In this document: in pieces, positions 57,783 through 64,000 of the stretch
Numbering within the stretch: position 1 is the first letter of the stretch
How the letters are laid out: every line of letters starts with the position of its first letter
Assembly (NCBI GenBank): GCA_023400405.1
Contig: JAEXFD010000023.1
Location: 26,503 to 90,502, forward strand
Reading direction: 5' to 3'
Length of the DNA: 64,000 nt
From: Pseudomonadota bacterium
GTDB taxonomy: Bacteria; Pseudomonadota; Alphaproteobacteria; Sphingomonadales; Sphingomonadaceae
Notes under the pieces: generated by a model
Seen by the model: the letters and a program-made list of their open reading frames with translations, nothing else
Told to the model about the DNA's origin: nothing
Database searches by the model: none
Made by a program: the position numbers and the translations under genes

Positions 57783-58673
57783 ATGATGATCCGCGCCGTC
57801 CTGCTATTGCCCCTCGCCGCACTCGCGCTCACCGCCGCGACGCTCCAGTCCGACGATCCGTTGACGCGCCCGATCCCCGACGGCGACCGCTGGACCGTCC
57901 CGGCGGTGCCGATCCGGGTGTTCGGCAACTTCTACCTGGTCGGGTTCGAGAACGTGAATGTCGGATTGATCGACACGGGGGCCGGGCTGATCCTGATCGA
58001 CGGCGCGGTGCCGCAGGGCGTGCATGCGATCGAAGCCAATCTGCGCACGCTCGGCTTCCGGATCGAGGACGTGAAGTACATTCTGAGCACCGAGCCGCAC
58101 TCGGACCATGCGGGCGGGCTCGCGGCCCTGGCGCGCGACAGCGGCGCGACGGTCATCGCGGGCGGGGCTGCGCTGGAGACGCTGCGCGGCAAGATGGATG
58201 CGAGCGATGCCCAGGCGGCCTGGCTCGGGCCGTTCCCGGCCGTGACTCGGCTGCGCGGGGTGCGCGACGGCGCGACGCTGCGCCTCGGCAACGTCACGGT
58301 GACGGCGCGGGCAACGCCGGGCCACACGCGCGGCAGCACGAGCTGGACCTGGCGCAGCTGCGAGCGGCGGGACTGCAAGACGATCGTCTTCGCATCGAGC
58401 CTGACCGCGATGGCGGCGCCCGGCTACCGCTTCAGCGACCATCCGGAAGTGGTGGCGCGCTTCCGCACCAGCTTCGCACGGCTGCGGACCCTGCCCTGCG
58501 ACGTCCTGGTCACCGCCCATCCCGGCCAGTCTGACGGCGACGCGAAGCGCGATGCGCTCGCCGCCCGGCCGGCCAGCAATCCCTTCGTGGATCCCGGTGC
58601 GTGTCGCACGCTTGCCCGAAGCGCCGCGCAGGCGCTCGACGCCACGCTCACGAAAGAGCGTCGCGCGCCTTGA
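57783..58673 (+). CDS. subclass B3 metallo-beta-lactamase-like hydrolase, Glu variant
   Basis: A 296-residue secreted metallo-beta-lactamase-fold enzyme with a signal peptide (first ~20 residues). The zinc motif is EPHSDH (residues 104-109) where B3 enzymes have H-x-H-x-D-H: the first His (standard position 116) is Glu104. His106, Asp108, His109, His181 (PGHTRGSTSW) and His246 (TAHPGQSD) are kept. Substitution of the first ligand is also seen in GOB enzymes (Gln). Activity on beta-lactams is likely but not certain. GGGAGAAG before the ATG. Confidence 0.88.
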   Translation: MMIRAVLLLPLAALALTAATLQSDDPLTRPIPDGDRWTVPAVPIRVFGNFYLVGFENVNVGLIDTGAGLILIDGAVPQGVHAIEANLRTLGFRIEDVKYILSTEPHSDHAGGLAALARDSGATVIAGGAALETLRGKMDASDAQAAWLGPFPAVTRLRGVRDGATLRLGNVTVTARATPGHTRGSTSWTWRSCERRDCKTIVFASSLTAMAAPGYRFSDHPEVVARFRTSFARLRTLPCDVLVTAHPGQSDGDAKRDALAARPASNPFVDPGACRTLARSAAQALDATLTKERRAP

Positions 58674-58800
58674 CCCAGCGCAAAGCAGCGGTCCGTCGGC
58701 CAGCGCATCCTCCATGCGCCGACCCGGTATTGCCGCGCGACGCCGCCGGCTTCCGCCCGAGCCGGGGCCGAGCTAAGCTCGCGCCAAGGAGGAGCATGAC

Positions 58801-59208
58801 ATGGCTGATGGCTATTCCGGCACACCCCTCGCCCAGAAGCTGGGATTGAAGCCCGGCATCCGCGCCTGGTTCCACAACATGCCCGACAGCGTGCGCGCCG
58901 AAATCGATCCCGAAGGGCTCTCGATCGAGGAGCAGGCGAGCGCATCGGACGGGCTGCAGCACGCCCATCTGTTCGTCACCGATCGCGATCGGCTGGAGCG
59001 CGAACTGGCGGCGGTGCAACCGTTGATGCAGCCGAACGGATGCATCTGGGTCTCCTGGCCGAAAAAGGCCGCCAGGGTTGAAACCGACGTGACGGAGGAT
59101 GTGATCCGCGACGTGGCGCTGCCGCGCGGCCTGGTCGATACCAAGGTTTGCGCGGTGGACGATCGCTGGTCCGGCCTCAAGCTGGTGACGCGGCGCGAAC
59201 ACCGCTGA
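58801..59208 (+). CDS. DUF3052-family protein
   Basis: A 135-residue protein. SGTPLAQKLGLKPG at the start and DVTEDVIRDVALPRGLVDTK followed by VCAVDDRWSGLKLV near the end match DUF3052 as I remember it. Function unknown. AAGGAGGAG lies before the ATG. Confidence 0.8.
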   Translation: MADGYSGTPLAQKLGLKPGIRAWFHNMPDSVRAEIDPEGLSIEEQASASDGLQHAHLFVTDRDRLERELAAVQPLMQPNGCIWVSWPKKAARVETDVTEDVIRDVALPRGLVDTKVCAVDDRWSGLKLVTRREHR

Positions 59209-59282
59209 TCCGGGAAATCCCGTAATCGTATTTGACGGGCCAAGCTGCGATGCGAGCCCGGGGTCGTATGCAAGAACATAAT

Positions 59283-59942
59283 ATGCAACCGTGGCAGCCC
59301 TATGAGGCAATGACCGATGGCGAGCGGATCGAACGCGTGCGGGCCTTTCGCGAGCTGATGACGACACGCCGCAGCTGCCGCGCCTTCAGCGACCAGCCTG
59401 TGCCCCGCGAAGTGATCGAGGAAGCATTGCGCACCGCGAGTTCGGCGCCGAGCGGCGCGAACCACCAGCCCTGGCATTTCTGCGTGGTCGAATCGCCCGA
59501 GGCCAAGGCCGCGATCCGGGTTTCGGCCGAGGAAGAGGAACGTCGCTTCTATGCCGGCAAGGGCGGCCGCGCCTGGCTCGATGCGCTGCGCCCGCTCGGC
59601 ACCGGCGCCGACAAGCCCTTCCTTGAAACCGCACCCTGGCTGATCGTCGTGTTCGCGCAGCGCTTCGGCGGCCCGGAGCCCGAAGATTTCCTGCAGAATT
59701 ACTACGTCACCGAAAGCGTCGGCATCGCCTGCGGCATGCTGCTCTCGGCGTTGCACGCGGCGGGGATCGCGACGCTGGTCCACACGCCCAATCCGATGCG
59801 CTTCCTCAATCGCGTGTGCCGTCGCCCGGAACACGAAAAGCCGCTGATGATCATCGTCTGCGGCCATCCATCGGCAGACGCGACGATCCCGAGCGAGGCG
59901 CTGCACAAGAAGCCGCTGGAGGATGTCTCGAGCTGGCTGTAG
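59283..59942 (+). CDS. nitroreductase-family flavoprotein
   Basis: A 219-residue FMN enzyme. RRSCRAFSDQPVPREVIEEA and ASSAPSGANHQPWHF are the FMN-binding blocks of the iodotyrosine-deiodinase/BluB-like branch. The substrate is unknown. Starts at 59268 and 59250 are also possible; none has a strong ribosome site. Confidence 0.88.
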   Translation: MQPWQPYEAMTDGERIERVRAFRELMTTRRSCRAFSDQPVPREVIEEALRTASSAPSGANHQPWHFCVVESPEAKAAIRVSAEEEERRFYAGKGGRAWLDALRPLGTGADKPFLETAPWLIVVFAQRFGGPEPEDFLQNYYVTESVGIACGMLLSALHAAGIATLVHTPNPMRFLNRVCRRPEHEKPLMIIVCGHPSADATIPSEALHKKPLEDVSSWL

Positions 59943-59952
59943 CGCTGCGGAA

Positions 59953-61212
59953 ATGCCCCCCGCCCCATCTGCCGGCTGCCCCCAACAGGAACGCTTCGCG
60001 CTGCTCGACATCGTGCGCGGCGTGGCGGTGCTCGGCATCCTGCTGCTCAACATCATCGGCTTCGCCATGCCCGAGGCCGCTTATTTCAATCCCCGTGCCT
60101 ATGGCGGCTGGCATGGCGCCGATCTCGTCGCCTGGCTGGTGAACTTCGTTTTCTTCGACGGGCGGATGCGGGGGCTGTTCTCGTTCCTGTTCGGCGCCTC
60201 GCTGCTGCTGATTGCCGAACGGGCCGAGGCGCAGGGCGAGAGCGCGGCGCGGCTCCACTATCGCCGCATGGTCTGGCTGCTCCTGTTCGGGCTCGCGCAT
60301 CTCTACCTGGTCTGGTCGGGCGACATTCTCGCGCACTATGCGCTGGTCGGAATGGTGGCCTTTGCGATGCGTGGGCTGCCGGTAACGCGGCTGCTGGTGC
60401 TCGGCACGATGCTATGGGTGCTGGCAGTGATCGACTTCGCCGCGATCCCGCTCGAGGTGCTGCGGCTGCAGGGCGAGCACGGGTCTGCCACGACGGCGCT
60501 GGCCGGCTATGCCGAAGTGTTCGGGGTGCCCGAACCGACGGCGATCGCGCGCGATCTCGCGACCTATCGCGGCAGCTATGCGACGATCCTTCAGGCGCGG
60601 ATCGCCGAGCATCTGGCTGATCCGCTTCAGCTGCTGCTGGTCTTCGGGCCCGAAACGCTCGCCTATATGCTGTTCGGCATGGCTGCCCTGCGCAGCGGGC
60701 TACTCCGCGGAACCTGGTCCCGCGCCAGGCTGGTCCGCGGGGTCTGGATCGGCTGGGGCCTCGCACTGCCCGCGGCCGCCGCGGTGGCGGTGTGGCTGAT
60801 CCACAGCCGGTTCGCGATCGCAGCGGTGGCGATGGCGGCCTTTCCGATTGCCGCGCTCGTGCGGCCGCCGATGATCCTCGGCTGGATCTGCCTGATCGCA
60901 TTGGCGGCGCGGCCGGGCGGCGCGATCACCGATCGGATCGGCGCGGCGGGACGGATGGCATTCACCAACTACCTCGCGACCAGCCTGATCTGCACCAGCC
61001 TGTTCTATGGCTATGGCTTCGCCTGGTTCGGCGATTTTTCGCGCTGGCAGCTCTATCCCATCGTTGCGGCGATCTGGGTGGCGATCCTGCTCTGGTCGAA
61101 GCCTTGGCTGGCCCGCTTCCGCTACGGGCCGCTCGAATGGCTGTGGCGGAGCCTGGTGCGTGGACATCCCGTCCCGATGCGCCTCCGTAAATATGCGAAT
61201 AGCTCGCATTAG
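59953..61212 (+). CDS. DUF418 membrane protein
   Basis: A 419-residue membrane protein of about eight to ten helices with N-terminal RFALLDIVRGVAVLGILLLN and C-terminal FTNYLATSLICTSLFYGYG, typical of DUF418/DUF1624-like acyltransferase-related proteins. The last codons overlap the first Fur-like box. Function unknown. Confidence 0.85.
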   Translation: MPPAPSAGCPQQERFALLDIVRGVAVLGILLLNIIGFAMPEAAYFNPRAYGGWHGADLVAWLVNFVFFDGRMRGLFSFLFGASLLLIAERAEAQGESAARLHYRRMVWLLLFGLAHLYLVWSGDILAHYALVGMVAFAMRGLPVTRLLVLGTMLWVLAVIDFAAIPLEVLRLQGEHGSATTALAGYAEVFGVPEPTAIARDLATYRGSYATILQARIAEHLADPLQLLLVFGPETLAYMLFGMAALRSGLLRGTWSRARLVRGVWIGWGLALPAAAAVAVWLIHSRFAIAAVAMAAFPIAALVRPPMILGWICLIALAARPGGAITDRIGAAGRMAFTNYLATSLICTSLFYGYGFAWFGDFSRWQLYPIVAAIWVAILLWSKPWLARFRYGPLEWLWRSLVRGHPVPMRLRKYANSSH

Positions 61213-61232
61213 CCTTGCGAATCGGTCGCATT
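61193..61232. promoter_or_regulatory. two tandem Fur-like palindromes
   Basis: ATGCGAATAGCTCGCATT (61193-61210) and TTGCGAATCGGTCGCATT (61215-61232) each have TGCGA-N5-TCGCA symmetry and lie 22 bases apart, two helical turns. They sit upstream of bfd and bfr. The TGCGAAT-N-TCGCA shape fits Fur-type boxes of alphaproteobacteria, from memory. Confidence 0.65.
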
Positions 61233-61243
61233 AGCCCTAGTTC
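61215..61243 (+). promoter_or_regulatory. candidate bfd-bfr promoter
   Basis: TTGCGA (61215-61220), a 17-base spacer and TAGTTC (61238-61243). The -35 is inside the second Fur-like box, which would suit repression by iron-bound Fur or a related regulator. Confidence 0.4.
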
Positions 61244-61268
61244 ATGCGCAGCGAGGAACGAGGGCTTC

Positions 61269-61439
61269 ATGGTCGTCTGCGTCTGCAATGCAATTCGGGA
61301 GCGCGACGTGCGCGAAGTCGCACGCGGCGGGGCGACCAGCGCCTGCCAGGCTTATCGTGCGCTCGGCTGCCAGGCGAAATGCGGCCAATGCGTTCCCTTC
61401 GCCCGCGAGATCATCGCTCAGGAGCGCGCGGCTGCGTAG
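61269..61439 (+). CDS. bfd: bacterioferritin-associated ferredoxin
   Basis: A 56-residue [2Fe-2S] protein. Cluster cysteines are Cys4, Cys6, Cys38 and Cys41 (CVC and CGQC), as in Bfd, which reduces bacterioferritin to release iron. It precedes bfr by about 90 bases. No ribosome site stands out. Confidence 0.92.
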   Translation: MVVCVCNAIRERDVREVARGGATSACQAYRALGCQAKCGQCVPFAREIIAQERAAA

Positions 61440-61448
61440 CATTCTCAA

Positions 61449-61481
61449 CTGAAAAAAACCGCAGATTTCTGCGGTTTTCAG
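61449..61481 (+). terminator. hairpin between bfd and bfr
   Basis: CTGAAAA...CCGCAGA pairs with TCTGCGG...TTTTCAG (61449-61481), with three unpaired A residues in the 5' arm and a T-rich 3' arm. It may be an attenuator that gives more bfd than bfr mRNA. The 3' 18 bases match the psp inverted repeat. Confidence 0.55.
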
Positions 61482-61531
61482 CGTCCTCTTTTGCCGCTAC
61501 GGTCCCCGCAGATTCCAAAAGGGGTGCCGCG

Positions 61532-62014
61532 ATGAAGGGCGACGCGAAGGTCATCGAATTTCTCAACGAGACGCTCAAGAACGAGCTGACCGCGATCAAC
61601 CAATATTGGCTGCACTACCGGCTGCTCGACAATTGGGGGATCAAGAAGCTCGCCCATTTCGAGCGGAACGAATCGATCGACGAAATGAAGCATGCGGACA
61701 AGCTTGCCGACCGCATCCTGTTCCTCGACGGCCTGCCCAATTTCCAGCTGCTCGGCCGGCTGCGCGTCGGCGAGACGGTCGAGGAAATCCTGCGCGCCGA
61801 CCTAGCGCTCGAAATGGAGGCGATCGCCGTGCTGCGCGACGCGATCCAGCATTGCGAAAGCGTGCGCGATTATGTCTCGCGCGACCTGTTCGCGGAAATC
61901 CTCGAGAATGAAGAGGAGCATGTCGATACGCTGGAAAAGCAGTTCGACATGATCGCGCGGATGGGGCTGGAGAATTACGTCCAGCTCAACAGCAAGGCGC
62001 CCGAAGAGAGCTGA
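61532..62014 (+). CDS. bfr: bacterioferritin
   Basis: A 160-residue ferritin-fold iron store. Ferroxidase ligands Glu18, Glu51, His54, Glu94, Glu127 and His130 are present, and Met52 is the haem ligand. It should form a 24-mer. GGGG lies upstream of the ATG at 61532. Bfd, its reductant, is encoded upstream. Confidence 0.95.
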   Translation: MKGDAKVIEFLNETLKNELTAINQYWLHYRLLDNWGIKKLAHFERNESIDEMKHADKLADRILFLDGLPNFQLLGRLRVGETVEEILRADLALEMEAIAVLRDAIQHCESVRDYVSRDLFAEILENEEEHVDTLEKQFDMIARMGLENYVQLNSKAPEES

Positions 62015-62021
62015 GCGCCGG

Positions 62022-62441
62022 TCAGCCCGCCAGCGAGCGACGACCGAACACCGGGCGGCGCTCGACCAGCGGATTCGACTCGCGTTCGAGCAGCGCCAGC
62101 GTCGCTTCGAACATCGGGCGAAGCTGCACGACCTGCTCGAGCGCGCCGGTCGGCGTATCCTGGCGCTCGACGCAGGCGCGGGCCGTCATTTCGATCGTCT
62201 CGGCAAGGTCGGCGAGCGGTTCCGCACCGAACTGGCGCGATTCGCCCTTCAGCGTGTGAGCGGGAATCACCATGGCCGCAGCGTTCTGGGCGCGCATCGC
62301 ATCCTCGATCCGCGAGACGGACTTGATCCCGTCCTCACGGAAATAACTGAGAATCCTGACGAAATTGGCGCCCAACTCGGATCGAGCCTGTGCAAAGCTC
62401 GTCCAGTTCACCAATTGATCGCCACCCGTCATAGCGTTCAT
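62022..62441 (-). CDS. Hpt-domain protein
   Basis: A 139-residue histidine phosphotransfer protein with His62 in AHTLKGES. It relays phosphate between a hybrid kinase and a response regulator; neither partner is adjacent. I chose ATG at 62441 with GGAG nine bases upstream; TTG at 62450 is the alternative. Confidence 0.85.
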   Translation of the reverse strand: MNAMTGGDQLVNWTSFAQARSELGANFVRILSYFREDGIKSVSRIEDAMRAQNAAAMVIPAHTLKGESRQFGAEPLADLAETIEMTARACVERQDTPTGALEQVVQLRPMFEATLALLERESNPLVERRPVFGRRSLAG

Positions 62442-62533
62442 CAAATCCAACTCCGCCCACCGAGCCGGGACAAATTAGCCGGTCGTGTGTAAACAGCCGG
62501 TTGATGCGACGCGAAGTCGTTACGGGTTCGGCG

Positions 62534-63904
62534 TCAGCCCTTGTCGCGATCGAAAGGATTTTTCGGGGCGCGCAGGTTGAGCCGCACCGGCACCGCGCCG
62601 AAATCGAACTCGCGCCGGAGGCCGTTGATCAGATAGCGCTGGTAGCTGGTCGGCAGCAGGTCGACCCGGGTGCCGAACAGCACGAAGGTCGGTGGTCGAG
62701 TCTTGTTCTGGGTGACGTAGCGCGGCTTGATCCGCTTGCCCCCGGGCGCGGGCGGCGGATTGGCCTCGATCGCCCGTTCGAACCAGCGGTTGAGCTGGCC
62801 GGTCGAGACGCGGCGCGACCAGGCCTCGCGCGTTTCGAAGGCGACCTTCATCATGGTGTCGAGCCCCTTGCCGGTCACCGCCGAGACGGTGAGCAGCGGC
62901 ACGCCCTTCACTTGCGCCAGTCCCTCGTCGAGCGCGCCCTTGACGCCGTTGAAGAGGCTGGAGGCGTTTTCGGCGACGTCCCATTTGTTGAGCACGATGA
63001 TCAGCGCGCGGCCTTCCTGCAGGACCCGATCGGCGATCTTGAGGTCCTGGACTTCCAGCCCGCGCGTCGCATCGAGCAGCAGCACCACCACTTCGGCGAA
63101 GTCGATCGAGCGCAGCGTGTCGGCGACCGACAGCTTCTCGAGCTTCTCCTCGACCCGCGCGCGCTTGCGCAAGCCTGCGGTGTCGATCAGCCGCACCTTG
63201 CGCGGCCGCTCCTCGAAATCGATCCATTCCCAGTCGATTGCGATCGAATCGCGCGTGATCCCCGCCTCCGGGCCGGTGATCATCCGGTCCTCGCCGAGCA
63301 GCCGGTTGACCAAGGTCGACTTGCCGGCATTGGGGCGCCCGACGATTGCGAGCTTGAGCGGCGCGTCGGGGTTTTCGGGATCCTCGTCCTCGGCTTCGTC
63401 CTCGTCGCGATCAAGATGCGGAAGCAGCGCCTCGAACAGATCGGCGATGCCCTCGCCATGTTCGGCGGAAAGCTGGACGGGGTCGCCGAAGCCGAGCGCC
63501 ATCGCCTCGATCACGCCGGTCTCGCCCGCCCTGCCCTCGGCCTTGTTGGCGACGAGGACGATGGGCCGGTCGGTCGAGCGCAGCCAGCGGGCGATTTCCT
63601 CATCGAGCGGCGTCACCCCGGCGCGCGCGTCGATCAGGAACAGCGCGACATCCGCCTCGCGCACCGCCGCCTCGGTCTGCTGGCGCATCCGGCCGGGCAG
63701 CGTCGCCGCATCCTCGTCCTCATAGCCCGCGGTGTCGATCACGCGGAATTCGAGGCCGAGCAGCGTCGCCTCGCCCTCGCGCCGATCGCGCGTGACGCCG
63801 GGCTGATCGTCGACCAGCGCGAGCTTCTTGCCGACCAGCCTGTTGAACAGCGTCGACTTGCCGACATTGGGCCGCCCGATAATGGCTACGGTGGGAAGGG
63901 GCAT
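62534..63904 (-). CDS. der: ribosome biogenesis GTPase Der (EngA)
   Basis: A 456-residue protein with two G domains: GRPNVGKST near the N-terminus and GRPNAGKST near residue 190, with DTAGYED and DTAGLRKRAR, and a C-terminal KH-like domain ending in FDRDKG. It matures the 50S subunit. ATG at 63904 by homology; the in-frame sequence upstream to 63991 lies in the repeat. Confidence 0.96.
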   Translation of the reverse strand: MPLPTVAIIGRPNVGKSTLFNRLVGKKLALVDDQPGVTRDRREGEATLLGLEFRVIDTAGYEDEDAATLPGRMRQQTEAAVREADVALFLIDARAGVTPLDEEIARWLRSTDRPIVLVANKAEGRAGETGVIEAMALGFGDPVQLSAEHGEGIADLFEALLPHLDRDEDEAEDEDPENPDAPLKLAIVGRPNAGKSTLVNRLLGEDRMITGPEAGITRDSIAIDWEWIDFEERPRKVRLIDTAGLRKRARVEEKLEKLSVADTLRSIDFAEVVVLLLDATRGLEVQDLKIADRVLQEGRALIIVLNKWDVAENASSLFNGVKGALDEGLAQVKGVPLLTVSAVTGKGLDTMMKVAFETREAWSRRVSTGQLNRWFERAIEANPPPAPGGKRIKPRYVTQNKTRPPTFVLFGTRVDLLPTSYQRYLINGLRREFDFGAVPVRLNLRAPKNPFDRDKG

Positions 63905-63917
63905 GTTTTGACTCACT

Positions 63918-63966
63918 CCCCTCCCTGAAAGGGAGGGGCTGGGGGTGGGTGCGCGCGTCTGCGCGC
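63918..63966. repeat. two adjacent palindromes upstream of der
   Basis: CCCCTCCCT-GAA-AGGGAGGGG (63918-63938) and GCGCGC-GTCT-GCGCGC (63951-63966). The first recalls a common intergenic repeat of related genomes. No gene is seen in the remaining bases to the window end. Confidence 0.55.
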
Positions 63967-64000
63967 TTAATAAGCGTATTCCGCCGGGCAAGAAAAGCGA

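Noticed and set aside
1..64000. CRISPR array, insertion sequence or prophage
   Set aside because: No regularly spaced repeats, no transposase or integrase motifs, and no block of phage genes; the single lysozyme-like gene is isolated.

Overview
The window reads as chromosomal DNA of a high-GC alphaproteobacterium, most likely a sphingomonad (Sphingomonas or a close relative). The argument is inference from gene content, with no database check: a ChpT-type histidine phosphotransferase, an rpsP product with a long Ala/Glu tail, a mucR-free set of small alphaproteobacterial families (DUF6356, DUF3088, DUF3052, DUF418), and dense G/C-rich palindromic intergenic repeats. Most genes are ordinary housekeeping or catabolic genes, packed tightly and often joined by ATGA or GTGA overlaps.

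Layout. 1-3.7 kb: a cut YbaK-type deacylase, an MHS-family transporter and an FAD/NAD(P) protein. 3.7-18.3 kb: amino-acid catabolism, with tyrosine (hppD, hmgA) and leucine (ivd, mccB, mccA) genes, interrupted by a minus-strand hydrolase and an M13 peptidase, and followed by GNAT, MaoC and amine-oxidase-like genes. A small DUF559 nuclease-like gene sits inside an inverted pair of repeats between mccB and mccA. 18.3-24 kb (minus strand): the ffh-rpsP-rimM-trmD-rplS translation cluster, split between rimM and trmD by a divergent thioredoxin-reductase-like gene and a vapBC module whose toxin gene overlaps trmD. 24-31 kb: a GGDEF-EAL protein, DUF924, mtaB-ftsY-yciB and a ClC protein. 31.5-36.8 kb: sodB and a phage-shock locus (divergent pspF; sigma-54 promoter; a 36-residue membrane peptide; pspABC) followed by six more small membrane proteins, at least four of which share a PspB/PspC-like coiled-coil tail. 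36.9-40.9 kb: sufE, secreted proteins, a ferredoxin and J-domain pair, RNase P RNA and an amidase. 40.9-47 kb (minus): chpT-cheA-cheW-cheY-cheB-cheR. 47-55.5 kb: lysozyme-like, JAB, rluD, rpoH, mtgA, NUDIX, ybaB-dnaX and CPBP genes. 55.6-64 kb: WYL regulator, VOC, EamA, a class B3 beta-lactamase-like enzyme with a substituted zinc ligand, nitroreductase, DUF418, an iron-storage pair (bfd-bfr) behind tandem Fur-like palindromes, an Hpt protein and der.

Best candidates for something new: the expanded psp array with its sigma-54-driven micropeptide; the coupling of a VapBC toxin module to the essential trmD-rplS genes; the nuclease-like gene bracketed by the same inverted repeats that occur as empty pairs elsewhere; and the Glu-for-His B3 metallo-beta-lactamase. 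No CRISPR array, insertion sequence, prophage or tRNA gene was recognised. No gene-free stretch exceeds 300 bases once RNase P RNA and the repeats are counted.
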